Origin: Silene latifolia
Taxonomy: Eukaryota; Streptophyta; Magnoliopsida; Caryophyllales; Caryophyllaceae
Assembly (NCBI RefSeq): GCF_048544455.1
Contig: NC_133538.1
Coordinates: 41,365,969 to 41,429,968, forward strand
Length of the DNA: 64,000 bases
Direction: 5' to 3'
Under the pieces are notes generated by a model. That model was given only the letters and a program-made list of their open reading frames with translations. It was not told where the DNA came from and did no database searches. Below, one piece after another: positions 34,331-46,338 of this stretch (its first letter is position 1; each line of letters opens with the position of its first letter). A program made the position numbers and the translations under genes.

Positions 34331-37300
34331 CATGCGGCTTTGGTAACGGAGATATCCACTAGCATCAATCTCACAATCTTTAGCTTTCCCTTCAAGAAGC
34401 TTGGCTTGGAATCTTTTGAAAGTAGCATCATCCACAAGGTTATCACGGATCTCACGAAGAATAACGGGTTCGGCAATCATAGCACCAAGGTAATCAAAGC
34501 CACTCTCCACTATTTGCAAACTTAACTTACGAAACTCGGCACAAAGGTCATCGGGAAGCACACGGATGGCACTCAAGGAGTGAATTGACTTTCTACTAAG
34601 AGCATCGGCAACCACATTTGCCTTTCCTTCGTGATATAACAACTCCAAATCATAGTCATTCACTAATTCCAACCAACGGCGTTGTCTCATATTCAACTCC
34701 TTTTGGGTGAAAATATACCTCAAACTCTTATGATCGGTGAAGATACGGCAATGAACTCCAATGAGGTAGTGTCTCCACATCTTTAAGGCATGAACAACGA
34801 CGGCTAACTCAAGATCGTGAGTAGGGTAGTTCACTTCATGAACTCTCAATTGTCGCGAAGCATAAGCAACAACCTTCCTATTTTGCATGAGAACACAACC
34901 TAAACCCATCTTAGAAGCATCACAAAACACATCAAAGTCCACTCCATCCTCGGGTAAGGTCAACACGGGAGCGGTAGTCAATCTTCTCTTCAACTCTTGA
35001 AACGCTACTTCACAAGCTTCGGTCCACAAGAATTTGGTCTCTTTCTTCAAAAGTTGGGTCATCGGTCTAGCGAGCTTAGAAAAGTCCTTTACAAAGCGAC
35101 GGTAATAACCCGCCAAACCCAAGAAACTACGGATCTCACCAACATTGGTCGGGCTCTTCCATTCCATCACGGCTTCAATCTTTGAAGGATCCACCATAAC
35201 ACCTTCCTTAGATATCACATGACCAAGAAATGACACCTTAGACAACCAAAATTCACACTTGGAAAACTTGGCAAACCACTTTTGACGACGAAGAATCTCT
35301 AAGATAGTACGAAGATGATCGGCATGCTCTTCCTCGGATTTAGAAAAGATGAGAATATCGTCGATGAAGACCACAACACACTTGTCCAAGAACTCACTAA
35401 AAGTTCGGTTCATTTGGTCCATGAAGATAGACGGGGCATTGGTTAAACCAAAGGGCATCACCTTAAACTCGAAATGTCCATATCTCGTGCTAAAGGCGGT
35501 TTTTGGAATATCGGAATCACGAACGGGAATTTGATGATAACCGGATCTTAGATCAATCTTGGAGAACGTAGAGGCACCTTTGAGTTGGTCGAACAAATCT
35601 TCAATCCTTGGTAGAGGGTACTTGTTCTTGATAGTGACACGGTTGAGCTCACGATAATCGATACAAAGTCTCATGGATCCATCTTTCTTCTTCACAAAGA
35701 GAACGGGAGCACCCCAAGGTGAGGCACTAGGTCGAATAAATCCTTTCTCAATCATCTCATCAAGTTGCTTCCTTAACTCTTTAAGTTCGGTTGGAGCCAT
35801 ACGGTAAGGAGCTTTAGCAATCGGTCCGGTTCCGGGCACAAGGTCGATAGAAAATTCAACATCACGCTCGGGAGGTATCCCGGGCAACTCCTCGGGAAAA
35901 ACATCGGCGAACTCACACACCACGGGCACTTCTTCAAGCTTCGGCAAAGAAGGAGAAGTAGAAGTCACCACACATAAAAAGACTTGGTGACCTTTCCTCT
36001 CCAAACTCATCAACTTCAACGCGGAAATCAACTTCACACCTTCTTGAGAACGAATCCCTTTATAGGAAACACGGGTTCCTAGCGGACTTTTGAGGCGAAT
36101 CTTTTGATCTCTACACTCGAATCTTGCATCATACTTGGACAACCAATTCATACCCAAAATCACATCGAATTCCTCAAGGGGAAAACGAAGTAGGTTAGCG
36201 GGGAAAAGATTTCCCGAAATTATGATAGGGACATCGGGAAAGAAGTAGGAGCATGAAATGATTTCTCCGGAAGGTAAGGATATAGGGGTATCCTCACTAG
36301 GTATGGGCTCAAGAGCTAACTTTTCCGAAAACTTGGAAGAAATAAAAGATAAAGATGCGCCGGTATCAAAAAGAATGAGGCATGGTTGATCGAGAATTGA
36401 GAACATACCCGTAATGATGTCGGGATGAGCGGCGGCTTCGGCACGACTCATGACAAAGATGGTTCCTCTTGGCTTGGCTTTAGGAGCTTGGGTGGAAGAA
36501 GAAGTAGTAGAATTCTTCCTATCGGGGCAATCATTGTAGCGGTGACCGGGCTTCTTACAATGATAGCAAGTCAAAGGTCGGTTGTAGCATCCAACTCCGG
36601 GGTGTAAGGCTTGCTTACAATTGAAGCACTTGCGAGCTTTCTCCAAGTTGAGGTTGTTGTTGCTTGATTGGGAAACTTGTCCACTAGGCTCTTGCCTCCT
36701 TGGTTCTTGCACTTTTGGTTCTTGTGTTCTTGGCACAAACCTCTTGTTAGCATAATTCGGTGAAGGAGAAGGCACAAAGGGTCTCTTGCCATGAAAGTTA
36801 GGACGGTAAGAAGTAGAGTGGGAACGAGTCTTGGCATCATCATCAATAGCCTTCAAGGAATTTTCGGCCCAAAGAGCATCATCATAGACCGCCACAAAGG
36901 TTGTGGAATCTCTTCTCACCATACTTTCCAACTTAGGATTCAACTTGCTTCGGTAGAAGTAGACACGCTCATCTTCATCTTTCACAAACTTAGGGGCATA
37001 GTGAGCAAGATCATTGAACTTGTTGGTGAAAGCTTGAACGGATAGGCCTCCTTGCTTGAAATCAATGAACTCCTTCAATTTTTGTTGCTTGAGTTCCTTA
37101 GGGTAGAAACGAGTTTCCACAAGAGTCTTGAAACGGTTCCAATCAAAGGTGGGGTCTTGAGTGACGGAAGGCCCGGTAATAGTCCACCACCTATCGGCCT
37201 CCTTCACAAGGAAATGAGAGGCAAGCTTCACTTTGTCTCGATCTTGGACATCATAAAGAGAGAAATTCTTTTCCATGTCACGAAACCACTCGGAAAGCTC

Positions 37301-37492
37301 AATAGGATCCACTTCACCACCATAGGTCTTAGCCTTGTTTCTTGCTAGTTGACTTGCAATCCAAGAAAAACTTCCTTGATGATCTACCACATGTGGAGCG
37401 GGATGGGCTTGAACATTGACATTTTGTTGATTTTGAAGAATTTGAGTAAGGGCTTGCAAGATAGTATTCTCCACATTGTTTGGTCGCACCAT
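34313..37492 (-). CDS. Element H gag-protease-RT-RNase H polyprotein
   Basis: An open frame of 1059 codons. The start chosen is the ATG at 37492 (MVRPNN); the frame is open further upstream but only with a non-ATG start. In the numbering of the longer open frame (about 15 residues more), gag contains [10 protein letters not shown] and a CX2CX4HX4C zinc knuckle ([14 protein letters not shown]) near residue 324. The protease DTGAS is near 390, the RT active site FIDDILIFS near 720, and RNase H starts at [10 protein letters not shown] near 872 with TDHKSLRYI later. The frame ends at a TGA (34313-34315) just after the RNase H connection, where integrase would follow in intact relatives. It encodes capsid, processing and reverse-transcription functions in cytoplasmic particles. 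No inactivating change is seen within it. Confidence 0.93.
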   Translation of the reverse strand: MVRPNNVENTILQALTQILQNQQNVNVQAHPAPHVVDHQGSFSWIASQLARNKAKTYGGEVDPIELSEWFRDMEKNFSLYDVQDRDKVKLASHFLVKEADRWWTITGPSVTQDPTFDWNRFKTLVETRFYPKELKQQKLKEFIDFKQGGLSVQAFTNKFNDLAHYAPKFVKDEDERVYFYRSKLNPKLESMVRRDSTTFVAVYDDALWAENSLKAIDDDAKTRSHSTSYRPNFHGKRPFVPSPSPNYANKRFVPRTQEPKVQEPRRQEPSGQVSQSSNNNLNLEKARKCFNCKQALHPGVGCYNRPLTCYHCKKPGHRYNDCPDRKNSTTSSSTQAPKAKPRGTIFVMSRAEAAAHPDIITGMFSILDQPCLILFDTGASLSFISSKFSEKLALEPIPSEDTPISLPSGEIISCSYFFPDVPIIISGNLFPANLLRFPLEEFDVILGMNWLSKYDARFECRDQKIRLKSPLGTRVSYKGIRSQEGVKLISALKLMSLERKGHQVFLCVVTSTSPSLPKLEEVPVVCEFADVFPEELPGIPPERDVEFSIDLVPGTGPIAKAPYRMAPTELKELRKQLDEMIEKGFIRPSASPWGAPVLFVKKKDGSMRLCIDYRELNRVTIKNKYPLPRIEDLFDQLKGASTFSKIDLRSGYHQIPVRDSDIPKTAFSTRYGHFEFKVMPFGLTNAPSIFMDQMNRTFSEFLDKCVVVFIDDILIFSKSEEEHADHLRTILEILRRQKWFAKFSKCEFWLSKVSFLGHVISKEGVMVDPSKIEAVMEWKSPTNVGEIRSFLGLAGYYRRFVKDFSKLARPMTQLLKKETKFLWTEACEVAFQELKRRLTTAPVLTLPEDGVDFDVFCDASKMGLGCVLMQNRKVVAYASRQLRVHEVNYPTHDLELAVVVHALKMWRHYLIGVHCRIFTDHKSLRYIFTQKELNMRQRRWLELVNDYDLELLYHEGKANVVADALSRKSIHSLSAIRVLPDDLCAEFRKLSLQIVESGFDYLGAMIAEPVILREIRDNLVDDATFKRFQAKLLEGKAKDCEIDASGYLRYQSRMYVPMP

Positions 37493-37659
37493 CTTCTTAA
37501 AACACCAAAGAGAGTCAAACGAGTTAGTACTTAACAAATAGCATACACAAGAAGACTACCAACTTAGGTCCTTAGTTCTACCCATCTCTCATTCATTATT
37601 TCAAGGTCAAGTTCAAGATTTAGGTTGGGGTACACGTGTGTGCGTCGGGAGCTACAAAG

Positions 37660-37671
37660 GCTCTGATACCA
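37660..37671 (-). other. Primer-binding site of element H
   Basis: The minus strand reads TGGTATCAGAGC, a perfect initiator-methionine tRNA match, two bases inside the 5' LTR. Confidence 0.93.
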
Positions 37672-37673
37672 AC

Positions 37674-40274
37674 TGTGACACCCCGCGATAAAGCGGAAAG
37701 TAAACTACTAAATATATACGAAAAATGTGAAGTTTTTTAAAACTTTTATTTAGTAGATAGAGTTTAGCATGCGGGAGTCACTAACATTCAACAGAAGGAA
37801 AAACGAAAATAAAAACAAGGGTCCATACAAATAAAACGGTCAAAAGTGGGGAAAATATATCCCTCGAATGACATAAAGAAATAGGTGAGTCTAAGCGGTA
37901 AATAGGAAATCTATAAGTCCGGGGTACTCGCTAGCTCACACGTCAAACCCCATATAAGCATCTTCACCAACCTGTCATTCATGTAAACATGAAAGCCACA
38001 GTCAGTGGGGAGTAACTCAAGGTTCTCCCAGCCACAAAACATCAAGATGAACATGACAAAACACACAAACAAATGACCATATCAAGTAAGATGAGAATGA
38101 GCTGAATTGTAACTATGCATATGAGCATACATGATCAAGGATTCATAAATAAGGAAAAGGAATAAAATAGGCAAGTAAGCAAAGCATAAACAAAGTCAAA
38201 TAATGGAGGAAAATGCTGGAAGGCAAGATAAAGACCACTTAACCACGAGCACGTAATTCAAGGAGACATGACCAATATACCCATCCAAAATGCAAATCCT
38301 TTACTACACTCATCAAATATAATTTCCCCTGGTAGGACGACAATGATAATCACAAAGACTCAGTCCTAGTCTAAATCTGGCCAGACTCTCGGGGCAGAAC
38401 GGTCCCCGATTCGACATGCGGCAGAACAGTCCGCATCCAAGACTCGATCGACAGAACGGAAGTCGAGAACCCACAATCGGCAGAACAGTCCGAAAGAGGC
38501 GGAATAAATGAGCTAAAACCATACTTGGCAGAACGGCACAAGCAGGCATAAAGGCATGTCAAGCATACATGATGGTACTATGGCATTTCTACAAGAATAC
38601 GACTCACAATAAGTAATTATTTATAATCATCTTTTCATACTTGTGACATATAAAATAAATATCTCACTTTATAGTTATACGTGCCGATTAAATAAAATAA
38701 GTAAAATATAACAAGTGGTAATGGGTAATTTACGTCATGAGAAAATTTACGGGAAGCACACAAATCCAATGCAAGTGACAAGACGAGCCCAAAAACCCAA
38801 TAATGATGAGCCCACAACATCCAGAAATTTGGGTCCAAATAAAATAAAAAGGGGAGTCCAAGATTTTCCATTGTTTGAGCCCAAGAAAAGCATGTTGGTG
38901 AGCCCAACATTATAAGTCACAAAATCCAGGAAAAAGAAAGAGCTGAACACGGCAATTGTTTATAAACATGGTAATCACAAAATAAAGAAAGAAGGGGCAT
39001 GGTATCCATGTGCTCGGCAAACCCAGCAAACACCAAATGAAAGTGAAGTGAGCAAATGGAATCAGTACAGTTTATTCATTCCCCCGACCCCTGTACCTGC
39101 ACAAGCAGTCCCAAGCTAATTTGTTTAAAGAAATTGTACAGGGAGGCGAGGAATGCACAGTTCCTGTACTCCGAACTCCATTTGACAGTCCAAAATTGAG
39201 TATACATGTGACGGCATTAGCATGAAGACACAAGCAAGAAAGCGCTTTCGAGGGGCCGTTTAGTCCAACCCAAAACAGGGCTCGGGAACAGCAGAGTCAC
39301 AGTTTTGGGCTGCATCAAGCAGCTCTACCATGGCACCGTTTTAAGACGGAAGAAGAATCTGAGTTGAGGACGGTATAATCATACAAAGGCGTAAACAAAT
39401 CCATCATTTTTAGCATGAGTGAACTCAGAAAATCCAGCAGGTACGCAAACACAGTTCACACAGTGAGAACCAAGTCACACCCTATTTTCGAACCTCTAAA
39501 CTGGTACAGCAGAAAAAAGGGCACGCAACAACACAACCACCATGGAAGTTTACCACATGTACTTCAAAGAACATTTCTATACACGAAAATCATTCAAAGG
39601 TTCCAACTTTTACTATAACTACAGAAAAGTCGAGTAGAAAGGGCGTGTTTCCCGACGTTTGTCGAGTAACCTATCCCGGTTACCTTAACTTTCTTCAATC
39701 TTCAAGTGAATGGTCGATTATGAATGAGTTTCCTTCGGGGTCCTCAAAGTCTTCACCTAAAAACCGTAATAAGAGCCAAGTTAGTCTAAAAACGTCACAT
39801 TTATGAGACGGGTCGAGACGGGAACTTCACAAGGCTATGCCTTTCTTACCTTAAAAGATGAAGGAAGAGATAAGGAGAAGAATGGTGCAAGAATTATTGA
39901 GTTTGGTCGAAAATTGAGCGAGAAATCTAAGCTTTTAGGACCGCCATTAATGGGTTTTATGTGTGCTCGTTGAGTTTTGTTGCCAAAGCTGTAGAATTGT
40001 TGTGTTGCAGGCCCTTTTTGCTTTTACACGGAGGATTTTCGAAAATGAATAAGGGGTTGTTGGTGGGATTTGGTTGGTCAGAGAGTGTGAGGGAGAGTGA
40101 AAATATTATTATTATATTAGTTGGGTGTCAAAATTGAGGGGCGTGTTGTCGACCCGGGATAGGTCGAGAGTAGATAAGTTTAGCCTCACATGTGAGCATG
40201 TGACGGTTCTTTGCTAGACGGAGGTTCGTCTTAAACCTACTATAATTTAAGACGGAAATTTTATTACCAATATA

Positions 40275-40316
<42 letters not shown>

Positions 40317-40472
40317 TCTATCCGACGAAAACGTATATTTTATATATGTAGGCTTTAAAACTTATAGCTTTAATTAAATTATTTTTATTAATATAATGAA
40401 ATTAACTAGTTAAAGTAATGTAAAAGTATTATTTTTCTTTATGAAAATTATACGAAAAGGGCGGGTGTTACA
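37674..40472 (-). repeat. 5' LTR of element H
   Basis: 2799 bp. It is nearly identical to 30151-32981. The differences are a shorter (ATT)n run (about 40276-40316) and a cluster of small changes at CAG or CTG sites between about 38450 and 39480. The GC-rich GGCAGAAC island is at about 38394-38540. Confidence 0.92.
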
Positions 40473-40477
40473 GCCTT

Positions 40478-40761
40478 TGTAAGGCAGGATCCATTGCAAA
40501 AATTAAAACGTTTTTAACCGCAGCAGATTCTCTTTGATATTCATTGTATGCCTCTCTTACATCAGCATAGGCCCTAAGACCAGGTGAAGGAGGAGAGGGA
40601 TCGGCTAGGTAGCGTATTTTACCATCACCTGCGGCAGCTAATCGAAGTTGTTCTTCCCAATCTTTAAAATTACTACCGTCAAGTTTTAAAACATATTTGT
40701 CCATAAAAGAACGGAGCCATGTATCTTTAGATATTGTAGCGGTTTGACTAGATGTAGCCAT
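40478..40761 (-). pseudogene. Copia E gag, N-terminal part
   Basis: Starts at the ATG at 40761 (MATSSQ) and contains LDGSNFKDWEEQLRLAA, a typical copia gag N-terminal segment, and ends at ALQR where element H interrupts it. The frame resumes at 30150 once one GCCTT copy is removed, so this exon-sized piece and 29484-30150 were one gene. Confidence 0.88.
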
Positions 40762-42701
40762 CGTGATTACTACATAAATGGAAATGAAAGGAAAATTAAC
40801 ATTTATCGTAAAAATTTCACTCGTAAAACAATTTTAACAAGTTGGCATTTATATAACGATCTCCCACAGAATTATATAAATGATTTCACGACCCATCTTT
40901 ATATAAATACGAGCACGATGGACTGATTCATCCCTTATTTATATAAATTTGGCAAGTCAACTATTTTGACTGATTCTTCTATTAGAATTCTTGGTCGACG
41001 GATTTTCATAAAATCTATCTTTTAGGCTCAGAATTAAATATGGGCACGGTAGACCGATTCAACCCATATTAATCCCGTTGGGTCCAACCAAATTTCACGC
41101 GTAATAAGTTTTTATTAACCTACTTACCCAACATAAAAAGAGTGTACCTCGGTGATCCGAACCTACCTCTAATGAAGAAGGGATTTATAGGTGCTAATAC
41201 TTGGTAAGGCTTAATCTCAATTTTTAAAGGTGAGAGATGTTATCAATTTGATTGTCTATCACTTTTAAGTGAACTAAATTGGAGAATGGTAGACAATTAT
41301 ATCGATAACAACGAAAATAAAAAACATGTAGTGACGTTTTGGCATGAAAACAAGCAAAGTAAAAAATTAAATCCTAATACGGCCATCTAGTTAATCCTAT
41401 TAACTTAAATAAAAATACACTTCGGGAACCAACTCCTTGGTCCCTTGAGTCTTCATAAAAAAATGGCCTCCGTCTTTAGGATTTCGAAACGCCTTTCCGA
41501 AATTCACTGTCGTTATGAAACTCCGTCTTTAGATGCTTCATTTAAATACTAATAATTAAATTACATAGCAATATCCTATTATACAATTTGTAATAAAAAT
41601 AAAAACTATTAATTAATTACAAATTGGGCGATGCGAAATCGCAATTAATTACAAAACAAGTCGATATTCCCTTACATTACGAGAAATACCAACTTCTACC
41701 TATGACCATATTAGGTAAAATTACATAATTGAAATACTTAAAAACCATTCATCCATATGAATAATAAAATGCATTATGTAAAATGTCATGCCAAATCGTC
41801 TAACTTACCAACAACGATCAATTGAGCTTGCTTTGACGAAATTTTTAATATTAAAAATCCATAATCAATTCTTAAAATAATTTTATGATTTACTTATCAT
41901 ACTAACCTGGTCTAAAATTAAAATAATTATTCCCACTAATTATCTTGAAATCATATGGGTTTAAAACATATATAATAGCAAAATGACATAATAATTCATA
42001 ATTATTATGGAAAAAATCCATTTAATTAAAATATTTATGAAAATTAAATTTTAAATTTTTGTACATTCTGGTCTTATACCAAAATGGCATGCATGTGAAA
42101 ATTTTTTGATTTTAAAATTTATTTAAAACAGTTTTACAATTTTCTCGATAAATGGCAATTTTTACGATTTAATTCCAGATTATATCATAAAAGTCGAAAC
42201 AACTTCAAAATAAAATTTTGTATATTTTGAAAAAATTTCCAAGAGCTAAAAATCAAAAAATTTGAAGCTTAAAAATTAAATAAATATTTATTTGTAAAAT
42301 AACCATTATTTACCAACTTTTATCAAATAAAAATCAATAAACTACCTAAATTAATCGCATTAATTTAAAATTTCTATTTCTCATAAATAAAATATTCATG
42401 TTTTTATTTCTAAATAAATATGCATAAACTTAACATGCAACATAATTTAATTAACTATTAATTAATTTTAGTGCATATTTACTTAATTTTATGCCATTTT
42501 ATGTAGTAAAATGTTATAATATGTAACAAAAAATTTATATAAACCAAATTTTTGACCCATCTCATCATATGACCAGATTATATACATGAAAGTTCATATT
42601 TTATGATAAAACTAATTTTAACATCAAAATATCAAATTTTATTAACTTATCTTATAAATTCATAAAATCGTCTTATGACAACATGCATGTATGTAACAAT
42701 A
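40762..42701 (-). other. Long A/T-rich leader of copia E
   Basis: About 1.9 kb between the PBS and the gag start. It is very A/T-rich with no credible open frame and no inverted-repeat boundaries that would mark an insertion. It is long for a copia leader. Confidence 0.6.
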
Positions 42702-42713
42702 GCTCTGATGGCA
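42702..42713 (-). other. Primer-binding site of copia E
   Basis: The minus strand reads TGCCATCAGAGC next to the 5' LTR. It differs at two positions from the initiator-methionine match TGGTATCAGAGC, so it is a probable decayed iMet PBS. Confidence 0.65.
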
Positions 42714-42715
42714 CT

Positions 42716-43981
42716 TGTTAGTATTTTAGACTAACTAAGACTTTCTTAAAGATAATAAAATTATATGTTTATTTTATTTAATGATCTAAAATCTACATGC
42801 ATACAAAAATTAATAGGTAGAAATTTCCTTACATTGAGAAAATGGCAAATTTGGGCACTACAAAGTTCTTCTACATTTGTAGTTCTTGAGTTATAAAAAT
42901 GGATGAATGATCCTCCAAAACCCAATCACCAAAGTAGGTGATCTCCTAAGGTGAGCACCCAAGACTTAGCCCAAAATACTACTAATGTTACTAACTAGAT
43001 AATATTAGTAGTAAACCTTATATGATGTATTATTACTATTAATAATACTTGATGTGTAATATATATATTTGAATTTATTTGATTGATTTTTTGATCAATT
43101 TTTGATGAAGAAAAATGGACAAAATAGGCTCCTATTTTCTTCACCAAAAACCGGCCAAGTGAAGAGTATAAGGAGTATTTTTTTTTCCTTAAAATTTCAT
43201 CAAATGAATCGTGTGAATAGTTGGATATATATAGGCAAATTTAAGAGACAATCGATAGTGGAGAATGACAACAACATGGACACTTATTGTGCCCACGAAA
43301 AACAGGTCAACTAGGGCCTTATAAGGTCCATTTCGATTTTCGACATTTGCCCCACAAATGCTTATAAGTCTTATATTTAATTATCATATATAATTAAATA
43401 TTAATTTGATTATTTAACACTTAAATAATACAAGTTAACTATTAATAACCACTTAACTATTAAGTAATAATTAGATCGTTTTATCAATATAAAATGTGTC
43501 ATTGGAACCCTTATTAGCTAATTTATAACCCCTATAAATTTAAATAGCTAATTACCTCCGCCTCAAAACATATACACATGCCGTAGAAATTTAATTAATA
43601 AACTATTAATTATTAAATTTTAATTAATATTTATTTATCAATTATTGAATAATTAAATAATAAATCCCCTTGTCCCGAATTCGTAACTCGTCATTAAATA
43701 ATATATACACATAACTTAATTAAAAATCAATTAATACAAGGATTAATTAATTTATATCTCATACAAAAAATTAGTTTTTCCATTTGGGCATCATCCTATA
43801 GGTGTGACCTAAAGGGATCAGCTGATCACCGTCGTCATACGACAGTAATGTCTAACTCTAGTCAGTCAATCATTACCGATTAACGATGACCAGGTGAAAA
43901 ATAAATAAAATAAATCCCTGATATTCCTTTTACGAGATTTAATATGTAAACACACTTATTATGGAGGACACTACTCCAACA
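42716..43981 (-). repeat. 5' LTR of copia E
   Basis: 1266 bp. In minus-strand reading it begins TGTTGGAGTAGTGTCCTCC and ends AAAATACTAACA. It aligns with 22771-23962 with many substitutions and a segment near 43125-43200 that is absent from the other copy. Confidence 0.88.
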
Positions 43982-43986
43982 CTTCA

Positions 43987-44877
43987 ATCCATTTTTGGAT
44001 AGATTCGTGGTGGTTTTCATTGATGATATTCTAGTCTATTTCCAAGACTAAGGAATAGCATGAGGAGCATTAGAGGTTGTTATAGCAAACTTTGTGCTAT
44101 AACTAATTATATGCTAAGTTGTCCAAATGTGAGTTATGGCCAGAGAAGGTGGCCTTTCTAAGCCATGTAATTTCAAAAGATGGTGTAGCTGTGGATCCTA
44201 GTAAGATCGAGGTGGGGTCAAACTGGGAAGCACCGAAGAATGTTGCCAAAACTCGGAGTTTTTTGGGTTTGGCTGGATATTATAGGAGGTTCGTAAAAGA
44301 TTTTTCCAAGATTACTAGGCCGATGACAACTTTGATGAGGAAAGAGACCAGATTTCGATGAATGAGAGTTGTGAGACGGCGTTCCAAACCTTAAAGGAAC
44401 GTTTGACTACAGCTCCTGTCCTACCTTTACCAGAGGGGAGTGAGAACTTCGAAGTTTATACCAATACTTCGAAGAATGGAATGATGGGAAAGTTATGGCC
44501 TATGGTTCAAGACAATCGAAGTCGTATCAAAAGAACTATTCTACTCATGATTTAGAGTTGTGTGCAGTTGTATTTGCTCTGAATATATGGAGACATTACT
44601 TACATGGGGCGACCTTTAAGGTGTTTTCAGATCGTAAGAGTTTGAAATACATCTATACACAAAAGGAGCTGAATATGCGTCAGAGAAGATGGATGGAGCT
44701 GACTGGTGACTACGATATTATTATCTACCATGAGAGGAACCCTAATGTAGTTGCATATGCATTGAGTAGGAAGAGTGTGCATTCATTATGCACTGCCATG
44801 TCATTGATGAAATTGAAAGATGAATTGACTAAGATGGGGATCCACATGATTCGCAATGGAGTACCATTGGTGATTTG
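43987..44877 (+). pseudogene. Element B: rest of RT, and RNase H
   Basis: RT resumes after copia E with the active site FIDDILVY near 44015, then the thumb ([38 protein letters not shown]). RNase H follows, but its first catalytic aspartate is changed (EVYTNTSKNG where relatives have TDAS), and its later TDHKSL motif reads SDRKSL. The frame breaks near 44050, 44360 and 44500. Confidence 0.85.
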
Positions 44878-46065
44878 ATTATAGTGCCCGAACTTTATGA
44901 TGACATCAAGGGGAAACAGGTGCTTGATTCCAAGATTCAGGAGTGGAAGACAGGGGTAGAAAATGGTACTGTTTCGAGATTTTTGATCCATTCAGATGGG
45001 GGTGTCCGATTTAATGGGAGGTGGTGTGTGCCAAGTGATGCCGAGTTGAAGAAAGTGATTATGAAGGAGGCTCATTTCACTCCTTATTAAGTGCATCCGG
45101 GAGGTGACAAGCTCTATAAGAACTTAAAGAAGACGTTTTGGTGGTCCAAAATGAAGCAATAGGTAGCGAAGTTCGTGGCTAGATATTTGACTTGCCAGAG
45201 AGTCAAAGGGGAGCAGCGGAGACCACAAGTTAAGATTAAGTCACTTGAGGTACCTGAGTGGAAACGGGAATCAATATCCATGGACATTATTGTGGGATTA
45301 AATACGAGCACGACATTTCATCCTGTGACTGATGGTCAAAATGAGAGGACCATCAAGAACTTACAAGATATGTTGCGAGCTTAAGAGATGGAGTTTGGTG
45401 GAATTTGGGAAGATTAACTTTATTTGATTGAATTTTCATATAACAACAACTATCACACGAGTATTGGGATGGCACAATTTGAGGTGTTGTATGGGAGGAA
45501 GTATAGGAGTCCAGTGTGTGTTGGGATGATAGCGCTGAAGTTGTGGTTTTGGTATCACAGATGGTACAAGATATGATTGAGCAAGTACATTTGATTCGAC
45601 AAAATATAAAGGCGGCCCAGGATCGACAAAATAGTTATACGGACCTGCATCTTAGGGATATAGAGTTCCAGGTGGGTGACAAAGTTCTTTTGAAAGTGTC
45701 AACTATGCGTGGCGTTATGAGGTTTGGAAAAAGGGGGAACTTAAGCTAGAAATTCATAGGGCCTTATGAGATTTTGGATCAGATAGATGAAGTGGCTTAT
45801 CGGCTAGCTTTGCCATCAACTCTTGATCGAGTGCATAATGTGTTCCATGTGTCATAACTTTTGAAGTATGTCGGTGATCCCTCTCATGTGCTCGAGGTTG
45901 AGAATATTGAGCTAGATGAAGCGCTTACTTATGTGGAAGTGCCAAAGAAAATATTGGATCTCGTAGGTTGCGCAAGACAAGGATCGATGAAACCATTTTG
46001 CTTAAGGTGTTATGGTCTAACCATAATGTTAAAGAAGCTACATGAGAGCCAGTGGAGGCAATGAG
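44878..46065 (+). pseudogene. Element B integrase with core deletion
   Basis: The zinc-binding region (VHPGGDKLYKNLKKTFWW, then LTCQRVKGEQRRP) and SMDIIVGL, which holds the first catalytic aspartate, are followed directly by TFHPVTDGQNERTIKNLQ. The segment with the second aspartate, roughly 80-100 residues, is missing. The C-terminal part (45516-46065) retains FQVGDKVLLKVSTMRG and DPSHVLEVENIELDEAL, typical of Tekay. Several in-frame stops occur (about 45088, 45162, 45382). Confidence 0.85.
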
Positions 46066-46338
46066 TGAGCGTTAACCACATCTTTTTGATCAGGTATATT
46101 TGGTTACGGGGTCATATCTTTTTTCTTTTAAGGGGGGTAGGAGATGATCGCATGTGTTTTCTGGTAGATTTGAGGCCAGTTTTGGTTATTGTCCGGGTTG
46201 TGTGGTCATAGTTTGGTTATGTTTTGGGGTATGGTTGGTGTTGTTTTCGAGTTGTGTGGGTATTAGTCTGTTTATGCATGGTTGTACCGGTATGGGTGTG
46301 AACTTCGGGGACGAAGTTCGTTCTTAAGGAGGGGAGAT
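46066..46338 (+). other. Element B 3' UTR and polypurine tract
   Basis: Contains AACTTCGGGGACGAAGTTC, a short inverted repeat common before the 3' LTR in Tekay elements, then the polypurine tract AAGGAGGGGAGAT (46326-46338). Confidence 0.75.

Larger units (their letters stand above)
30151..40472 (-). mobile_element. Nearly intact Tekay-type Ty3/gypsy element H
   Basis: 10.3 kb, minus strand, flanked by the duplication GCCTT (30146-30150 and 40473-40477). LTRs are at 30151-32981 (3') and 37674-40472 (5'). The tRNA-iMet PBS is at 37660-37671 and the polypurine tract AAAAGGAGGGGTGAT at about 32982-32996. One long gag-protease-RT-RNase H frame is followed by integrase with a chromodomain-like tail, separated by a single frameshift. 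The LTRs are almost identical outside a microsatellite and some CAG/CTG sites, so this is one of the youngest insertions here. It splits the gag of copia E. Confidence 0.94.
22771..43981 (-). mobile_element. Ty1/copia element E with two nested insertions
   Basis: A minus-strand copia element flanked by the duplication CTTCA (22766-22770 and 43982-43986). LTRs are at 22771-23962 (3') and 42716-43981 (5'). The order from right to left is LTR, PBS, leader, gag, protease, integrase, RT, RNase H, polypurine tract, LTR, as in Ty1/copia. Tekay element H is inserted in gag and CACTA element J in RT. Without them E is about 9.1 kb. The LTRs differ by several percent by eye, and pol has many stops, so E is old. 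It inserted into the RT of element B. Confidence 0.9.

Noticed and set aside
34340-37534. Plus-strand small ORFs over the H polyprotein
   Set aside because: They are short frames opposite a long open frame with clear domain motifs and carry no motif of their own.
37492-37537. Start of the H polyprotein upstream of 37492
   Set aside because: The longer frame begins at a non-ATG codon; MVRPNN at 37492 is the first ATG and fits the Tekay gag start.
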